A stretch of 33,130 nt of DNA from Clostridiales bacterium (GTDB lineage Bacteria; Bacillota; Clostridia; Lachnospirales; Bianqueaceae): positions 1-33,130 of the forward strand of contig JAILDJ010000250.1 of the NCBI GenBank assembly GCA_024689505.1. The letters are read 5' to 3'. The notes beneath the pieces are model-generated. The model saw only the letters and a list, made by a program, of their open reading frames with translations. It was not told where the DNA came from and made no database searches. The translations under genes and the position numbers were made by a program. Every line of letters starts with the position of its first letter. Position 1 is the first letter of the stretch. Positions 30,893 to 33,130 of the stretch are shown piece after piece.

Positions 30893-31090
30893 TTATTTCG
30901 CTGGCATTAACAACTGCGCTGCAGAATCAGCTTCCGGCTTCTTTACCGCTTCTTTCAGCTTTCGTCGATTCATCTCCTCCAGCATCTCCATGCTCAGTTC
31001 CATGGCCTCTGTGACCACATCCTGACGGTACTTCCCGACCTGTCCAATAATCTCGATTTCTTTCAGCTGCTCTTTGATCTCTGTGCTCAT
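30893..31090 (-). CDS. Small charged helical early protein
   Basis: 65 residues from the ATG at 31090, which has AAAGGAG 6 bases before it; the upstream ATG is less likely. MSTEIKEQLKEIEIIGQVGK then a helical, charged region ending QLLMPAK. No family recognised. Confidence 0.5.
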   Translation of the reverse strand: MSTEIKEQLKEIEIIGQVGKYRQDVVTEAMELSMEMLEEMNRRKLKEAVKKPEADSAAQLLMPAK

Positions 31091-31106
31091 AAGTGGCTCC
31101 TTTCTC

Positions 31107-31349
31107 TTACCGATCACCAAAGACATCATCTTCAACGATGCTGATGTTCCAGATCACTACGTCCCTGATGTCACGATCCATCCGTAACGGCTTAACTACG
31201 TTTTCCTCAGCAAGCTTTAATGCCCCTTGGATTGTCCGCGCCTTAACCGTCGGTATATCCAATCCTCCACTTCCAAAAGATACCTTTTCTACTGATCCAT
31301 CGATATATTGAATCGAGTAATAGATCCGCCAGTGTTTGTATGCGCTCAT
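31107..31349 (-). CDS. Small early protein of unknown function
   Basis: 80 residues, MSAYKHWRIYYSIQYIDGSV then a strand-rich middle and IWNISIVEDDVFGDR at the end. The ATG overlaps the upstream stop as ATGA. The WRI-Y-IQY start resembles short beta-sheet phage proteins; no known family is assigned. Confidence 0.5.
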   Translation of the reverse strand: MSAYKHWRIYYSIQYIDGSVEKVSFGSGGLDIPTVKARTIQGALKLAEENVVKPLRMDRDIRDVVIWNISIVEDDVFGDR

Positions 31350-31564
31350 TTTTGCCTCCGCTTTCTTCTGTTCGGTCTTCCTAATCTATCCATCCTATCC
31401 TTCCTTGTTTCATATGCCCATTTGTTGAAGGCTTCCTTCCGCGCTGAGTGTGAAGCCCTGTATGAAATGTATTCCTGGCAATTTGAATGGCATCCCTCAT
31501 GCCGTTCGTCACAATCTTTGCATGGCGTACTGTTATGAGTCTTCCAGGATGATTCCTCTTTCAT
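31346..31564 (-). CDS. Small cysteine-rich early protein (first gene of early operon)
   Basis: 72 residues with a cysteine cluster, CKDCDERHEGCHSNCQEY (residues ~15-32), like a small zinc finger widely seen in Firmicutes phages, followed by a very basic C-terminus (RPNRRKRRQK). It is the first gene after the leftward early promoter. The nearest AAAGGAG is about 20 bases upstream of the ATG; an AGAGAG directly before it may serve. Confidence 0.6.
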   Translation of the reverse strand: MKEESSWKTHNSTPCKDCDERHEGCHSNCQEYISYRASHSARKEAFNKWAYETRKDRMDRLGRPNRRKRRQK

Positions 31565-31602
31565 CTCTCTCTGTTTTCTTGCTGCTCCTTTCTGTTTTCT
31601 AT

Positions 31603-31660
31603 GTGTACATTATATTACACTATGTGACGCTTGTCAACACGTTCTGTCCACTTTGTGAAC
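31603..31660. promoter_or_regulatory. Candidate operators between the divergent promoters
   Basis: Several inverted repeats overlap the promoters: GTGTA (31603-31607) with TACAC (31616-31620); GTGAC (31624-31628) with GTCAA (31633-31637), an imperfect dyad over the leftward -35; and GTTC (31641-31644) with GAAC (31657-31660). They are likely targets of the CI-like repressor. Which sites are real cannot be told by eye. Confidence 0.45.
31609..31637 (-). promoter_or_regulatory. Leftward early promoter (sigma-70)
   Basis: On the minus strand a perfect -35 TTGACA (31632-31637) and a perfect -10 TATAAT (31609-31614) are 17 bases apart. It drives the early operon. Inverted repeats overlap it, so the CI-like repressor probably blocks it in the lysogen. 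Confidence 0.85.
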
Positions 31661-31667
31661 TTTTTTC

Positions 31668-31696
31668 TTGACTTTTTTTATTCTTTGTTGTATAGT
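31668..31696 (+). promoter_or_regulatory. Rightward repressor promoter (sigma-70)
   Basis: TTGACT (31668-31673) and TATAGT (31691-31696) are 17 bases apart and lie 39 bases before the repressor start. It should maintain repressor expression in the lysogen. It is divergent from the early promoter, with the putative operators between them. Confidence 0.75.
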
Positions 31697-31735
31697 GTGT
31701 TTATCCCACGAAATTAATGAAAGGAGTATGTTTTG

Positions 31736-32239
31736 ATGACTCAGAGTGAAAGACTAAAACTCTTAAGAAAGGACTATCTTAATCTCACTCTTGAGAAGTT
31801 CGGCGACAAACTTGGAGTTACTAGATCTGCTATTTCTAATATCGAAACTGGATCTCGCTCCTTAACTGATCAGATGATCAAGTCCATCTGCCGCGAATAC
31901 CACGTCTCCGAAGATTGGCTTCGTGATGGTGAGGGAGAGCCTTTTGTCGAGACCAGCCAGGAGGATGAGCTGATCTCTTGGGCTCAGGACGTTTTTACCG
32001 ACCGGGATGATGCTTTCCGCCGGCGCTTTGTGACCATGTTAATGAACCTGCCTCCGGAAGGTTGGAAATGGCTCAAATGGATGGTCGATAAGGTCTATGC
32101 TGAGTATTTGGACGAGCAAAAGGCTTCTGCAATTGATAAAGAAGCTGCGCTCCAGGCTTACGCTGAAGAGCTGGACCTTCAGGAAAAAGCGGCGGACGGA
32201 TCCTCTCTATCCGATACGCTGCGAGACGGTACGGCTTGA
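31736..32239 (+). CDS. CI-like lysogeny repressor (XRE HTH)
   Basis: 167 residues from the ATG at 31736 (AAAGGAG 9 bases away; a TTG one codon earlier is ignored). Residues ~5-60 form an XRE HTH: LEKFGDKLGVTRSAISNIET then SLTDQMIKSICREYHVSEDW. The remaining part is helical and charged, without a LexA-type Ser-Lys protease motif, so induction by self-cleavage is not evident. It lies opposite the early operon and should hold the prophage silent. Confidence 0.85.
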   Translation: MTQSERLKLLRKDYLNLTLEKFGDKLGVTRSAISNIETGSRSLTDQMIKSICREYHVSEDWLRDGEGEPFVETSQEDELISWAQDVFTDRDDAFRRRFVTMLMNLPPEGWKWLKWMVDKVYAEYLDEQKASAIDKEAALQAYAEELDLQEKAADGSSLSDTLRDGTA

Positions 32240-32259
32240 GATGACCGTTTTCAGGCACA

Positions 32260-32291
32260 AAAATAACGCCTCCGAAGAGGCGTATTATTTT
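32260..32291 (+). terminator. Terminator between repressor and integrase
   Basis: ACGCCTC pairs with GAGGCGT around CGAA, extended by A/T pairs with one bulged A; a T-tract follows on the plus strand (TATTATTTT). It would end repressor transcription before the integrase, allowing separate control of integration. Confidence 0.75.
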
Positions 32292-32311
32292 ATCAAAAGG
32301 AGGGCATGCCT

Positions 32312-33130
32312 ATGAGATCCAAATCAACGGGCAGCATCCGGAAGCGCGAGCGCAACGGAGTGATCACCTGGGAAGGCCGTCTGACTGTCGGTTATGATCC
32401 CGGTACCGGCAAGCGTCTCGTCAGATCGGTCTATGGAAAGACGCAGCGTGAAGTCCAGCAGAAGATGACTGATCTGATCTACGAGGTCGAACACAATCGC
32501 TATATCGCTCCCATCAAGATGACCGTCGGTCAGTGGATGGATGAATATCTGGATACATACTGTAGGGATCAATTGAAGCCTTACACCGTCATGAAGTATG
32601 AGAGTGATACCAAGAACTATATAAAGCCCTATCTTGGCAATATCCCTCTACAGGATGTCTCCGGTAAAGACCTCCAGAAGATGGCAAACGGCATGATCAG
32701 GAAGGGCTTATCCGTGAAGACTGTGCGCTGTGCTACCGGCCTATGCCATAAAGCATTCGATACAGCTATCAAGCTCGGATACCTGGATACGAATCCTGCA
32801 GACAAGATCACCGTCAAGAAGGCTGTGAAGGAAGAGGTCCAGCCTCTGACGGATGCAGAGATCCCCCGCTTCCTGGATGCGATACGTGGCGATCGGTTTG
32901 AGAATGCCTTTGCCATTTCTTTGTTCGGTGGGCTGCGTGAAGGCGAATGCCTCGGTCTATCCTGGCGTCAGGTCGATCGCGAAAAAGGAACCCTTTTGAT
33001 CGAGCAGCAACTGCAGCGCAGAAAAGAAGGCTTCGTCGTGGTCCCGTCTACCAAATCCAGCAGACCAAGAACCGTACACCTGCCGCAGATCGCAATCGGA
33101 TATCTGAAGGACGAGGAGCTGAAACAGAAA
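32312..33130 (+). CDS. Tyrosine site-specific integrase (3' part missing)
   Basis: The gene starts at 32312 with AAAGGAGGG upstream and is open to the window end (273 codons). It has an N-terminal arm-binding segment (GSIRKRERNGVITWEGRLTV, with KRLVRSVYGKTQREVQQKM), a SAM-like core-binding domain (MTVGQWMDEYLDTYC onward, residues ~70-160) and the start of the catalytic domain. The first catalytic Arg is in GLREGECLGLSW and the Lys region is TKSSRPRTVHLP. The HxxR and Tyr lie beyond the window. It integrates and, with an excisionase, excises the prophage. Confidence 0.93.
   Translation, partial: MRSKSTGSIRKRERNGVITWEGRLTVGYDPGTGKRLVRSVYGKTQREVQQKMTDLIYEVEHNRYIAPIKMTVGQWMDEYLDTYCRDQLKPYTVMKYESDTKNYIKPYLGNIPLQDVSGKDLQKMANGMIRKGLSVKTVRCATGLCHKAFDTAIKLGYLDTNPADKITVKKAVKEEVQPLTDAEIPRFLDAIRGDRFENAFAISLFGGLREGECLGLSWRQVDREKGTLLIEQQLQRRKEGFVVVPSTKSSRPRTVHLPQIAIGYLKDEELKQK

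Noticed and set aside
1-33130. CRISPR array, rRNA genes, insertion sequence or transposase
   Set aside because: No regularly spaced repeats, no rRNA sequence and no transposase-like protein were seen on either strand.

Overview
The window holds most of a temperate siphophage-type prophage and the edge of its bacterial host. The host is probably a gut Firmicute (Clostridia or Lachnospiraceae-like). This is inferred from strong AGGAGG-type ribosome sites, a phi-LC3-like holin, a P27-type terminase small subunit, a DUF859 tail protein, and an HUH replication protein of a kind I associate with Lachnospiraceae and Ruminococcaceae prophages. No rRNA or complete host gene is present to settle the taxonomy.

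Layout. Bases 1-564 are the start of a host sugar-phosphate isomerase/epimerase-like gene on the minus strand, cut by the window edge. Bases 565-898 are a non-coding junction with two bidirectional hairpin terminators and short direct repeats, where the left attachment site is expected. From 899 to 31564 every gene is on the minus strand, so the phage reads right to left. The right end (31736-33130, plus strand) holds the CI-like repressor and a tyrosine integrase that runs off the window; the right attachment site lies outside.

Early module (31564 down to 25857). Divergent sigma-70 promoters at 31609-31696 drive the repressor rightward and the early genes leftward. About sixteen small, mostly overlapping genes follow: zinc-ribbon proteins, small membrane proteins, DUF3846- and DUF551-like proteins, and an excisionase-like HTH protein. 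An HUH endonuclease is the only recognisable replication protein. An HTH/zinc-cluster protein and an ArpU/sigma-like late regulator end the module at a strong terminator (25775-25813).

Late module (25570 down to 899). HNH nuclease, possible cos region, small terminase, portal, a MuF head protein with an AT-rich JAB/MPN-like C-terminal domain, a small AT-rich gene, large terminase, a hairpin terminator, scaffold, capsid, four connector proteins, and tail tube. The tail assembly chaperones G and GT are joined by an A AAA AAC slippery site. Then come the tape measure, a large Fn3-like tail protein, baseplate and fibre proteins interrupted by a P-loop kinase gene, holin(s), and a CHAP/CW_7/SH3 endolysin.

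Most noteworthy: (1) a MuF head protein whose C-terminal half and the next small gene have a sharply lower GC content, like an exchanged toxin/immunity cargo; (2) an HUH Rep as the only replication gene, with a perfect hairpin just upstream; (3) two compact tRNA-like elements in the early region; (4) a P-loop kinase inside the fibre cluster.
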